From Bacteroidales bacterium (lineage in GTDB: Bacteria > Bacteroidota > Bacteroidia > Bacteroidales > Tenuifilaceae), in the NCBI GenBank assembly GCA_020636835.1, contig JACJXC010000013.1, positions 1-15,028 of the forward strand: a stretch of 15,028 bases of DNA, written 5' to 3'. Positions within the stretch are counted from its first letter, which is position 1, and each line of letters begins with the position of its first letter. Positions 1-6,624 of this stretch are shown in pieces. The notes beneath the pieces were generated by a model. It had not been told where the DNA came from. It did no database searches and saw only the letters and a program-made list of their open reading frames with translations. A program made the translations under genes and the position numbers.

Positions 1-1
1 A

Positions 2-319
2 AGTGTTGACGGGGTGTGGCTTGTGGGCCATTTGCCCGATGTGCAGTTTGCTTTAGCCGTAAAAAGGGCTAGATACCTGATTCTGCGCGGTGGTTATAGC
101 ACCATAATGGATATGTTGACCCTGGGTGTTTCGGGTTTACTTGTGCCTACACCGGGGCAAACCGAGCAGGAGTATTTGGCTGCGCATTTGGTTGCAACCA
201 ATTTGTTTAGAGCTGCTGCGCAATCGGAGCTCCTGAATATCGATATAAACGATGCGCGGCAAAAGCCTATCGACCCCGAAATTTGGTGTAGTAGTTCGAT
301 TGATGAACTGTTGCCTTAG
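2..319 (+). CDS. MurG-like glycosyltransferase, C-terminal part (5' end outside window)
   Basis: The reading frame is open from base 2, so the GTG at 14 is probably internal and the gene starts upstream of the window. About 105 residues are visible. The segment RGGYSTIMDMLTLG followed by PTPGQTEQEYLAAHL resembles the C-terminal nucleotide-sugar-binding half of family 28 glycosyltransferases (MurG/UDP-GlcNAc transferase type). There the G-G-x-S/T turn and the later Gln/Glu contact the UDP-sugar. In Bacteroidota, proteins with this ending are usually annotated as MurG-like or LPS GlcNAc transferases, but acceptor and sugar cannot be read from this fragment. The stop lies two bases from the end of the convergent ispG, with no clear terminator between them. 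The fold is fairly certain; the substrate is not. Confidence 0.72.
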   Translation, partial: SVDGVWLVGHLPDVQFALAVKRARYLILRGGYSTIMDMLTLGVSGLLVPTPGQTEQEYLAAHLVATNLFRAAAQSELLNIDINDARQKPIDPEIWCSSSIDELLP

Positions 320-321
320 CG

Positions 322-2208
322 CTATTCGCGCCAATCGCCATTCTCTTTAATTACATTCACCAATTCCGCTATGGCATTATCCTCCGGAATATTCTTTTTC
401 ACCACCTCTTTACCCTTGTAAAGTGTAATCCGGCCTGGTCCCGCACCCACGTAACCGTAATCGGCATCGGCCATTTCGCCGGGGCCATTCACAATACAGC
501 CCATCACGCCAATCTTAAGCCCTTTTAGCTGCGATGTGTGAGCCTTTATTTTTTGAAGTGTTTGCTGAAGGTTGTAAAGGGTTCGGCCACAGCCGGGGCA
601 CGATATGTACTCTGTTTTCGAAAATCGTGTGCGTGCCGCTTGCAGAACGGTGAATGCTGTTGAGCAAACATCGTTATCGGCGATTGATGGTGCTGTTATT
701 ATAATTCCATCGCCCAGCCCGTCAATTAGTAAACCCCCAAAATCGGATGCGGATTTTAGTTGAAAGTCTTCCTTGTCCGCATCGGAGTATGTGCGGTGGA
801 TTATTACGGGAGCGGTTACCCCTAGCTCCATTAGCCGCACGAAGGCCGCGCGCTGTTCGGTAAATCCATTGGTATTACTGGTTTCGAGGATTATTACTGT
901 TTTTGTATCATCCTTGAGCTGGGTTATAAGGTTGATGTTGGCCAAATCGCTATACTCAATTCTTATGAATTGTTTATCCGATGATTTTGCCGACAGGTAT
1001 TCTGCGACACTTAGTACCAGTGAATTATCGATAATTGGTAGGCCATTGGTGTTTACTAACGAATTGAGTTGTGCCCCGTTGAGCCAAAGGTAATCGGCTG
1101 CAATATCGGTACGTTTCCACTGTTTCGATTCTGTATCATAATTCCAGCCCCACTGTTGTATTGTATCCAAGTTGATGCTATTGCGATTGGATAGGTTGGC
1201 GATTACCACGGGAGGGTTGTGCGAACCAATTGCATCGATGGCAATGGATTCTCTACGTGCGTAATCGTAAGGGTTGTAGGGGAGTTTGGCGATTGGCTCT
1301 ATTGTTGGGTTTGTTTGTCGATTTTCGAAATATGCAACCAGTTTTTGAGCAACAGGAATCTCGTTTTCAGGTTCTTCGGTAAGCGAAACGCGTATGGTAT
1401 CGCCAATTCCATCGGCGAGGAGAGCGCCAATGCCTACTGCCGATTTAATTCGGCCATCCTCACCATCGCCAGCCTCGGTAACGCCAAGGTGCAATGGGTA
1501 ATGCATATCCTCCATGTTCATCCTGCTTATGAGAAGACGAACGGCGTAAACCATTACCCTTGTGTTGCTCGATTTCATCGATATAACAATATCGTCGAAC
1601 TTATGTTTTCGGCATATATGCAGGAATTCCATGGCCGATTCCACCATTCCTTCGGGTGTATCGCCGTAGCGGCTCATAATTCGATCCGACAACGAGCCGT
1701 GGTTTATGCCCAGTCGGATTGCAACCTTCCGATTGCGGCATATCTCGATCAGCGGGATTAGTTTTTCCTCAATTCGGCTTATCTCATGAGCGTACTCCTC
1801 GTCGGTATAGTCTATGTTTTCGAACTTAGCGCGTGGGTCAATGAAATTTCCGGGGTTGATTCTTACCTTTTCGATGTGTTTTGCCGATTCGAGCGCGGCC
1901 GCCGGGTTGAAGTGAACATCGGATATGAGCGGAATGTTGAACCCGCGGCTTATCAGTTCACGTTTAATGTTTTCCAAATTCGAAGCCTCTTTAATTCCTT
2001 GTGTTGTGATTCGAACGTATTCAGCACCCACCTTGGCCGCTCTTATGCACTGCTCAACGGTTGCAAGCGTATCGTTGGTGTTTGTGGTGGTCATGGTTTG
2101 AACCCGCACAGGGTTATTGCCACCCATGGGGGTTTCGCCAATGTTTACCTCAATGCTTTTGCGTCGGATATAATCGCTAAATGTGATGCAGTATTTACTA
2201 TCGGCCAT
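322..2208 (-). CDS. ispG: 4-hydroxy-3-methylbut-2-en-1-yl diphosphate synthase, long three-domain form
   Basis: IspG (GcpE) converts MEcPP to HMBPP in the penultimate step of the MEP isoprenoid pathway, using a [4Fe-4S] cluster and reduced ferredoxin or flavodoxin. The protein has 628 residues from the ATG at 2208, against about 370 in E. coli. An N-terminal TIM barrel covers roughly 1-275, an insert domain roughly 290-510, and the cluster domain the rest. Cluster ligands are visible as CPGCGR (C537, C540) and GCIVNGPGE (C571, E578), with the same Cys-to-Glu spacing as Thermus IspG. The long form is known from plants, Chlorobi and Bacteroidota. The frame extends upstream to a TTG at 2229, but that codon lies inside the predicted promoter element TTACTTTGCA, so the internal ATG is preferred. 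The gene diverges from rbfA. Confidence 0.96.
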   Translation of the reverse strand: MADSKYCITFSDYIRRKSIEVNIGETPMGGNNPVRVQTMTTTNTNDTLATVEQCIRAAKVGAEYVRITTQGIKEASNLENIKRELISRGFNIPLISDVHFNPAAALESAKHIEKVRINPGNFIDPRAKFENIDYTDEEYAHEISRIEEKLIPLIEICRNRKVAIRLGINHGSLSDRIMSRYGDTPEGMVESAMEFLHICRKHKFDDIVISMKSSNTRVMVYAVRLLISRMNMEDMHYPLHLGVTEAGDGEDGRIKSAVGIGALLADGIGDTIRVSLTEEPENEIPVAQKLVAYFENRQTNPTIEPIAKLPYNPYDYARRESIAIDAIGSHNPPVVIANLSNRNSINLDTIQQWGWNYDTESKQWKRTDIAADYLWLNGAQLNSLVNTNGLPIIDNSLVLSVAEYLSAKSSDKQFIRIEYSDLANINLITQLKDDTKTVIILETSNTNGFTEQRAAFVRLMELGVTAPVIIHRTYSDADKEDFQLKSASDFGGLLIDGLGDGIIITAPSIADNDVCSTAFTVLQAARTRFSKTEYISCPGCGRTLYNLQQTLQKIKAHTSQLKGLKIGVMGCIVNGPGEMADADYGYVGAGPGRITLYKGKEVVKKNIPEDNAIAELVNVIKENGDWRE

Positions 2209-2224
2209 CGGAAAAGATATTTTT

Positions 2225-2234
2225 TGCAAAGTAA
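2225..2234 (-). promoter_or_regulatory. Predicted -7 promoter element of ispG
   Basis: Read on the minus strand this is TTACTTTGCA, close to the Bacteroidota -7 consensus TAnnTTTG with the common CA extension (one mismatch, T for A at position 2). It lies about 17 bases upstream of the chosen ATG, giving a very short leader. No convincing -33 TTG was found. Confidence 0.5.
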
Positions 2235-2336
2235 CTACTTTTTGTTGTTCGTTGTTCGCGAAATGTTATTCGATTGGTTATGATCAATGAGTAACCAACA
2301 GGGGGGGACGAACTAATCAGTTTTCATTTAATTAAG

Positions 2337-2346
2337 TATCTTTGCA
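2337..2346 (+). promoter_or_regulatory. Predicted -7 promoter element of the rbfA operon
   Basis: TATCTTTGCA is an exact match to TAnnTTTG with the CA extension. It lies 17 bases before the rbfA ATG, so the leader would be short. A possible -33 element is the T-rich TTTTCA at 2321-2326. This promoter would drive rbfA, the methyltransferase and perhaps the permease. Confidence 0.7.
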
Positions 2347-2363
2347 AAAAAGAATAGAAAGAT

Positions 2364-2702
2364 ATGGACGGAACAAGATTGCAAAAGGTTGGACGGTTGG
2401 TACAAAAGGATCTTGGTGAGATTTTTCAGCGCGAGGGGGCGGCATTATTCCCCGGTAAAATGATAACAGTAACATCGGTAAGGGTTAGCCCCGATTTGGG
2501 TTTGGCTAAGGTTTACGTTAGCATATTCCCCACACAGGGTACCGAGGCTACGTTGGAATTAATTCGTCATCAGGCCAAAACCTTGCGATTAGAGTTGGGA
2601 AAACGGGTTCGGCATCAGCTTAGAATTATCCCCGAGTTAGCATTTTTTGTGGACGATTCCTTGGATTACATCGAGAATATCGATCGTTTGTTAAATCAGT
2701 AA
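2364..2702 (+). CDS. rbfA: 30S ribosome-binding factor A
   Basis: RbfA is a small KH-type protein that binds the 30S subunit and assists late maturation of the 16S rRNA 5' end and cold adaptation. The 112-residue length is normal for the family. The N-terminal helix (TRLQKVGRLVQKDLGEIF) is followed by ITVTSVRVSPDLGLAKVYVS, the KH-like core whose central turn departs from a canonical GxxG, as in other RbfA proteins. The last third carries the family's R-x-x-P-E-L-x-F-x-x-D-x-S segment (RIIPELAFFVDDSLDY). The ATG at 2364 follows a good promoter at a short distance. The next gene starts eight bases after the stop, so the two are probably cotranscribed. Confidence 0.95.
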   Translation: MDGTRLQKVGRLVQKDLGEIFQREGAALFPGKMITVTSVRVSPDLGLAKVYVSIFPTQGTEATLELIRHQAKTLRLELGKRVRHQLRIIPELAFFVDDSLDYIENIDRLLNQ

Positions 2703-2709
2703 TTTTTCA

Positions 2710-3480
2710 ATGATAAAGTTTCTTATCTCATTCACCACTAGGTTTATACCGCGACATCACCTTCAACTTTTTGCGGCATTTGGGCTGCGAACCCTTGGCA
2801 TGTTTTACCGTGGGAATCGGTTCGAGGACCCTATTTCGGGAAAAACATACCGCAAGTTGCTGCCTTACGGTAGAACCAATGTGCGAGAGAATGCGCTGGC
2901 TCCACACTCCATGTCGTTGGAACGGCATCGGCTTATTTGGCTTTACCTGCGCGAGCAAACTACCTTCTTTTCAGCGCCCCAAAGGGTGCTGCACATTGCG
3001 CCGGAGTACTGCTTCCTGAAACTTTTCAAGAAACAGAAGAATTTGGATTACACAACGGCCGATTTAATATCGCCCTGGGCCGATGTTAAAATGGATGTGC
3101 AGGCAATTCCATTCCCCGATTCTCAGTTTGATGTGGTGATATGTAACCACGTGCTTGAGCATGTGGATTCGGACTATAAGGCAATGCAGGAAATTCGCCG
3201 AGTGCTTAAACCCGGTGGTTTTGCAATACTCCAGGTTCCCATGGATTTATCGATGGAGAGAACCCTGGAAGATCCCGCGTTTAACACGCCCGAGCTGCGC
3301 GAGAAGCATTACCAGCAGCGAGATCATTTGCGTTTGTATGGCCGGGATTATGGGAATCGCCTTCGCAATGCAGGATTCATTGTCGACGAAAACGATTATG
3401 TAAAAACCCTTCCCGCCAATTTGGTTGAGCGATACGCATTGCCCAAGGACGAAATACTTTATGTTTGCGGAAAGGCCTAA
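2710..3480 (+). CDS. Class I SAM-dependent methyltransferase (Methyltransf_11 type)
   Basis: The protein has 256 residues. The central Rossmann-type region shows VLHIAPE (93-99) where the glycine-rich SAM motif I (usually E/DxGxGxG) is expected. It continues with an acidic strand end (DVKMDVQAIPFPD, about 125-137), then FDVVICNHVLEHV (140-152), the typical motif IV/V of small-molecule methyltransferases, and LKPGGFAILQVP. The first 60 residues (RFIPRHHLQLFAAFGLR, then CxxC-less GKTYRKLLPYG) resemble the N-terminus of a Bacteroidota methyltransferase group I associate with this locus. The substrate is unknown. The start is seven bases after rbfA, so it is probably translated from the same mRNA. 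The fold is sure; the degenerate motif I leaves SAM binding inferred. Confidence 0.85.
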   Translation: MIKFLISFTTRFIPRHHLQLFAAFGLRTLGMFYRGNRFEDPISGKTYRKLLPYGRTNVRENALAPHSMSLERHRLIWLYLREQTTFFSAPQRVLHIAPEYCFLKLFKKQKNLDYTTADLISPWADVKMDVQAIPFPDSQFDVVICNHVLEHVDSDYKAMQEIRRVLKPGGFAILQVPMDLSMERTLEDPAFNTPELREKHYQQRDHLRLYGRDYGNRLRNAGFIVDENDYVKTLPANLVERYALPKDEILYVCGKA

Positions 3481-3556
3481 AGGAATATCGAACACCGAAT
3501 GATGATTTTTGAACACCGAGCCAAAATACTATAACCGAGTAACTGCCAGTTAATCC

Positions 3557-4792
3557 ATGCGAGTCCCATTCTATATTGCCCGTAGATACCTATTTGCGAA
3601 GAAATCGCACAATATTATCAATATTATCTCCATAATATCGTTGATAGGCGTTGCAACGGGTGTGATGGCGCTTGTGATAGTGCTATCGGTGTTCAATGGG
3701 TTCGACTCGTTAATTGCCCGCCTCTACTCAAGCATCGATTCCGATGTGCGGATTCTACCCGCCGAGGGCAAAACTTTTACCCTTACGCATAGTGAGCTGG
3801 ATTCGATTCGTCGGCACAAAGGGGTTGCTGTATTTGCCGAAATATTTGAGGAGAATGCGTTGTTTCGCTACAAAAGCAAGCAGCACATTGGAGTGATTAA
3901 GGGTGTAAGTGGTAATTATGCCGATTTAACAGGCGTTGACTCCATGCTGGTTGATGGCGAATTTAAGCTCTGGAACGGGAGCCAACCCATGGCCATTATG
4001 GGGCAGGGTGTTGCCTACTACCTAAACGCCAGTTTGGCGCATTTCGATCCGTTGGCCATTTTTGTCCCTAAGCGCGGTAAAGCCACGCTATCGATGGAGT
4101 CGGCATTCGGGAAAAAGTACATTATGGCTTCGGGCGTATTTGCCATTGAGCAGGATTTTGATTCACAGTTCATAATTGCTCCCGTTGAGTTTGTTCGCGA
4201 GCTGCTTGGCTACGATTCTACAACCGTAACCTCCATTGAGATCAAAGCAGCCAAAGGATATAGCTCCGAAAGGTTGAAAAGCGAAGTTGAGCAGATTTTG
4301 GGAACCAACTACAAGGTTCAGAACCGTTATCAGCAGAACGAATCGCTATACCGTACAATGAAATCGGAGAAGTTTGCCATTGGAATGATACTCACTTTAA
4401 TTCTTATAATTGCCTCGTTTAACATTGTAGGATCGCTCTCGATGCTGATAATTGAGAAGCGCAAGGATGTTGAAACGCTCCGCAGTCTTGGTGCCGATAA
4501 CGATTTAATCCGCAAGATATTCATGGCCGAGGGTTTGCTCATTTCCATTGGCGGAACCATAATTGGCACTATTCTAGGATTAGTTGTTTGCTGGGCGCAA
4601 ATCACATTTAAGTTGATAAAACTCGAGGGTCGTGGTAATTTTATTATCGATGCATATCCTGTAGATATTCAGCTTGGCGATATTGGCCTAATACTTTTGG
4701 TGGTTCTAACCATTGGTTTTATTGCGGCACGCTTCCCGGTACGAATGATTACAAAGCGCATTCTTAATGCGAATGAGAGGGATAGTTTATAG
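3557..4792 (+). CDS. ABC transporter permease of the LolC/LolE (FtsX/MacB) family
   Basis: This inner-membrane permease has 411 residues. It has an N-terminal amphipathic start (FYIARRYLFAKKS), a first membrane helix at about 20-46, a periplasmic MacB-type core domain at about 50-265, and three C-terminal helices at about 273-298, 321-348 and 373-393. This 1+3 layout is that of LolC/LolE, which extract lipoproteins from the inner membrane with the LolD ATPase. The cytoplasmic loop EKRKDVETLRSLGA after helix 2 is the coupling segment typical of FtsX-like permeases that contacts the ATPase. No ATPase gene is adjacent, so a LolD-like partner must be encoded elsewhere. It lies 76 bases after the methyltransferase on the same strand. 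LolCE function is likely but not proven, because related permeases export other substrates. Confidence 0.88.
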   Translation: MRVPFYIARRYLFAKKSHNIINIISIISLIGVATGVMALVIVLSVFNGFDSLIARLYSSIDSDVRILPAEGKTFTLTHSELDSIRRHKGVAVFAEIFEENALFRYKSKQHIGVIKGVSGNYADLTGVDSMLVDGEFKLWNGSQPMAIMGQGVAYYLNASLAHFDPLAIFVPKRGKATLSMESAFGKKYIMASGVFAIEQDFDSQFIIAPVEFVRELLGYDSTTVTSIEIKAAKGYSSERLKSEVEQILGTNYKVQNRYQQNESLYRTMKSEKFAIGMILTLILIIASFNIVGSLSMLIIEKRKDVETLRSLGADNDLIRKIFMAEGLLISIGGTIIGTILGLVVCWAQITFKLIKLEGRGNFIIDAYPVDIQLGDIGLILLVVLTIGFIAARFPVRMITKRILNANERDSL

Positions 4793-4820
4793 ATTCGTAA
4801 AGGTAGTTTTTCTTAAATCA

Positions 4821-5480
4821 TTATTTTGAGTTTTCAATTTTATTCAGCCAGTTATTAAACCTAGGGCATTTCGTTCTCATTTGCTCTACTCCAATGGCCT
4901 CTGCAAGAATATTCCCGTAAACAATTTTATTATACCCCTTAATAATTCTGGATAATCGGTGCGAGGGCGATGTTGATTTGTTGTTGTTTATAAGTTCTGG
5001 ATTATTGTATTTTTCGAATATTTCAACAAGTTCATCTCTGCCAATAAGTTCTTCGGGAGGAATTTGGTTATAGAACACATCAATACTATTGAATAAAAGG
5101 CCTTCGAATTCATGCAATTGTAGATATGGAATATACCTAAATCTTATGGAATCGTCAATGCTTTCGTGCATCCCATGTTCAAGAAAGTCCAGTTTTCTAT
5201 TTTTATCAGCAATTAATTCGGCTTGCTCCCATTTTGGGAAATCATGTTTTTTGTATAAGCCATAGTAATCTATCAGAGTTGTTACAATTGCATCGGGGTC
5301 ATTTTTTAAATGCAACGTGATTTGGTTTTTAAGTTCAGTCCACTTTACAATACCCCCCATGGTCTTCTTGATTAAAGGCGACTGAATATAAATCTCCTTA
5401 TGGGCAAAAAATGGCAACAACAATTTAGTACAGAATTCTTTTTCTGTTTCACCTTCGCATATTACGATCACTCTAGTCAT
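4821..5480 (-). CDS. DUF4276 family protein, predicted TOPRIM-type nuclease of a defence pair
   Basis: The protein has 219 residues. It starts with VIVICEGETEKEFC (E9, E11, E13), the strand-turn-acidic start of TOPRIM-like DUF4276 proteins. It continues with VTTLIDYYGLYKKHDFP (D71), YIPYLQLHEFEGLLF (E124, E126) and a C-terminal IGVEQMRTKCPRFNNWL. All four match my memory of the family. The acidic residues would bind Mg2+ in a nuclease-like site; activity is inferred. The ATG at 5480 overlaps the end of the upstream ATPase gene by eight bases, implying translational coupling and a complex. The region is clearly more AT-rich than the flanking genes. Similar split ATPase/TOPRIM pairs include AbiL, RloAB and PARIS, but I cannot tell which named system, if any, this belongs to. 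The gene is convergent with the permease gene, 28 bases away. Confidence 0.82.
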   Translation of the reverse strand: MTRVIVICEGETEKEFCTKLLLPFFAHKEIYIQSPLIKKTMGGIVKWTELKNQITLHLKNDPDAIVTTLIDYYGLYKKHDFPKWEQAELIADKNRKLDFLEHGMHESIDDSIRFRYIPYLQLHEFEGLLFNSIDVFYNQIPPEELIGRDELVEIFEKYNNPELINNNKSTSPSHRLSRIIKGYNKIVYGNILAEAIGVEQMRTKCPRFNNWLNKIENSK

Positions 5481-6546
5481 TGCTATAGTTTGGTTGTCCC
5501 GATGTAATTATATTTCTTTTCCATAAATCATCTATGGTGTAGTCTTCTAACCATAGTTGAAGGTCGTCCGATTTCAGTCTGTTAAACTTTGATTTTCCAT
5601 CAATTTGATCTACTGTTATAATATCCTCAGGAGAAAAATGACTGATTAGATCGGTAGATTGGGTTGCAATAATGACTTGGCAACCTTTTTGCGAAACAGA
5701 GTTTATCATCCCCGCTAATTTCGCAATTGCAGATGGGTGTAAGCCTAATTCTGGTTCGTCAAGAATTATAGTATCAGGCAAAGTCGGTTGCATGAATAGA
5801 ACGGTAAGTGCAATAAACCTTATTGTTCCATCTGATAGATCTTTGGGTCCATAAATAGTATCGCAGAATTTGTCTAACCACTGAAGTCTTAAGTAGTTTT
5901 CACTATTAGGATTGAAATAAAAATCAGAAAAATAAGGTGCAATTGATTGAATCGTTTTTAATATTTTGTTATAAACGATTTTGTGATGCTCTTTGATGTT
6001 GTAGAGAAAAGAGGCAAGATTAGCTCCATTACTATAAAGGAAGTATATGTCATTTTCGATATTGCTCAACTGAGTGAATGGAGATTTGTCGCTTGTATCA
6101 TGGAAATGATATTTTCTAAAGCCGTTTAAGTATCCAATTACATGTTTTGCTCTATAATTATCTGTAATTTTTATACGAGCTTCTCGTTCCGATCTACTAA
6201 TATCAATACCTTTGTCACTTCTGTAAATTAAACGTTCTGAGGTAAATATCAATCCATCCAATCCTGAGGTCAGCTCTGCGGCATAGCCATTATTCCCGTT
6301 TTCAAATTCTACTTTGAATGATATTTTATTGGTTATTTTCTGTCCCTTGTGTAGTATTTTATTTTCACCTCCAGTAAGTGCAATATAATCGTTCAAGTTC
6401 CTATTGTAAAGCCTATTTAGGAAATCGAAAAAAGAGATAAAATTACTTTTCCCACTTCCATTCGCTCCAATTAATATATTGATAGGCTTTAAATCTATTC
6501 TTTCAGAATAAATTGATTTGTATCCTGCTATTTCGATGTAGTCCAT
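5473..6546 (-). CDS. OLD/RecF-like AAA ATPase (AAA_21 type), partner of the DUF4276 protein
   Basis: This is a 357-residue ABC-type ATPase of the AAA_15/AAA_21 group. Walker A is GANGSGKS (27-34), preceded by the usual N-terminal strand (IEIAGYKSI). The signature is LSDGTIRF (237-244). Walker B is TIILDEPELGLHP (about 258-270), with the catalytic Glu in DEPE. The switch region is IATQS (293-297), with Gln where many ABC ATPases have His, as is common in this group. The SPEDIITVD segment follows. The middle (about 60-230) is a less conserved lid or coiled-coil-free domain; no zinc hook is seen. Such ATPases act as sensors that control a TOPRIM nuclease in anti-phage systems. Here that would be the next gene, overlapping by eight bases. 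Composition is AT-rich (one 60-base line at 5941 counts 14 G+C). Confidence 0.9.
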   Translation of the reverse strand: MDYIEIAGYKSIYSERIDLKPINILIGANGSGKSNFISFFDFLNRLYNRNLNDYIALTGGENKILHKGQKITNKISFKVEFENGNNGYAAELTSGLDGLIFTSERLIYRSDKGIDISRSEREARIKITDNYRAKHVIGYLNGFRKYHFHDTSDKSPFTQLSNIENDIYFLYSNGANLASFLYNIKEHHKIVYNKILKTIQSIAPYFSDFYFNPNSENYLRLQWLDKFCDTIYGPKDLSDGTIRFIALTVLFMQPTLPDTIILDEPELGLHPSAIAKLAGMINSVSQKGCQVIIATQSTDLISHFSPEDIITVDQIDGKSKFNRLKSDDLQLWLEDYTIDDLWKRNIITSGQPNYSND

Positions 6547-6551
6547 GAAAA

Positions 6552-6594
6552 ACTAGTAATAAATAATATTCAAATTTAGTAATTATTTACTAGT
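6552..6594. repeat. Inverted repeat enclosing the defence-operon promoter
   Basis: ACTAGTAA at 6552-6559 is the exact reverse complement of TTACTAGT at 6587-6594. Allowing a three-base bulge, the arms extend to ACTAGT-AAATAAT paired with ATTATTTACTAGT. The -7 element lies in the middle. It could be a bipartite operator for a repressor or simply AT-rich chance symmetry. Confidence 0.45.
6571..6578 (-). promoter_or_regulatory. Predicted -7 promoter element of the ATPase/DUF4276 operon
   Basis: On the minus strand this reads TAAATTTG, an exact match to TAnnTTTG, 24 bases upstream of the ATPase ATG at 6546. The -33 region is unclear (TTTC about 16 bases further up). The element sits between the two arms of the inverted repeat at 6552-6594. 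Confidence 0.5.
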
Positions 6595-6624
6595 GAAAGT
6601 CTTTTCCGTTTTTTTAAACACAAA

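Noticed and set aside
1219..1761. 180-codon open frame on the plus strand
   Set aside because: It lies wholly antisense to ispG, whose protein is conserved throughout; the translated frame shows no recognisable domain.
2209..2229. TTG start seven codons upstream for ispG
   Set aside because: The TTG is part of the predicted promoter element, and an ATG follows at 2208.
4793..4820. Bidirectional terminator between the permease gene and the DUF4276 gene
   Set aside because: The 28-base gap has a T-run but no inverted repeat.
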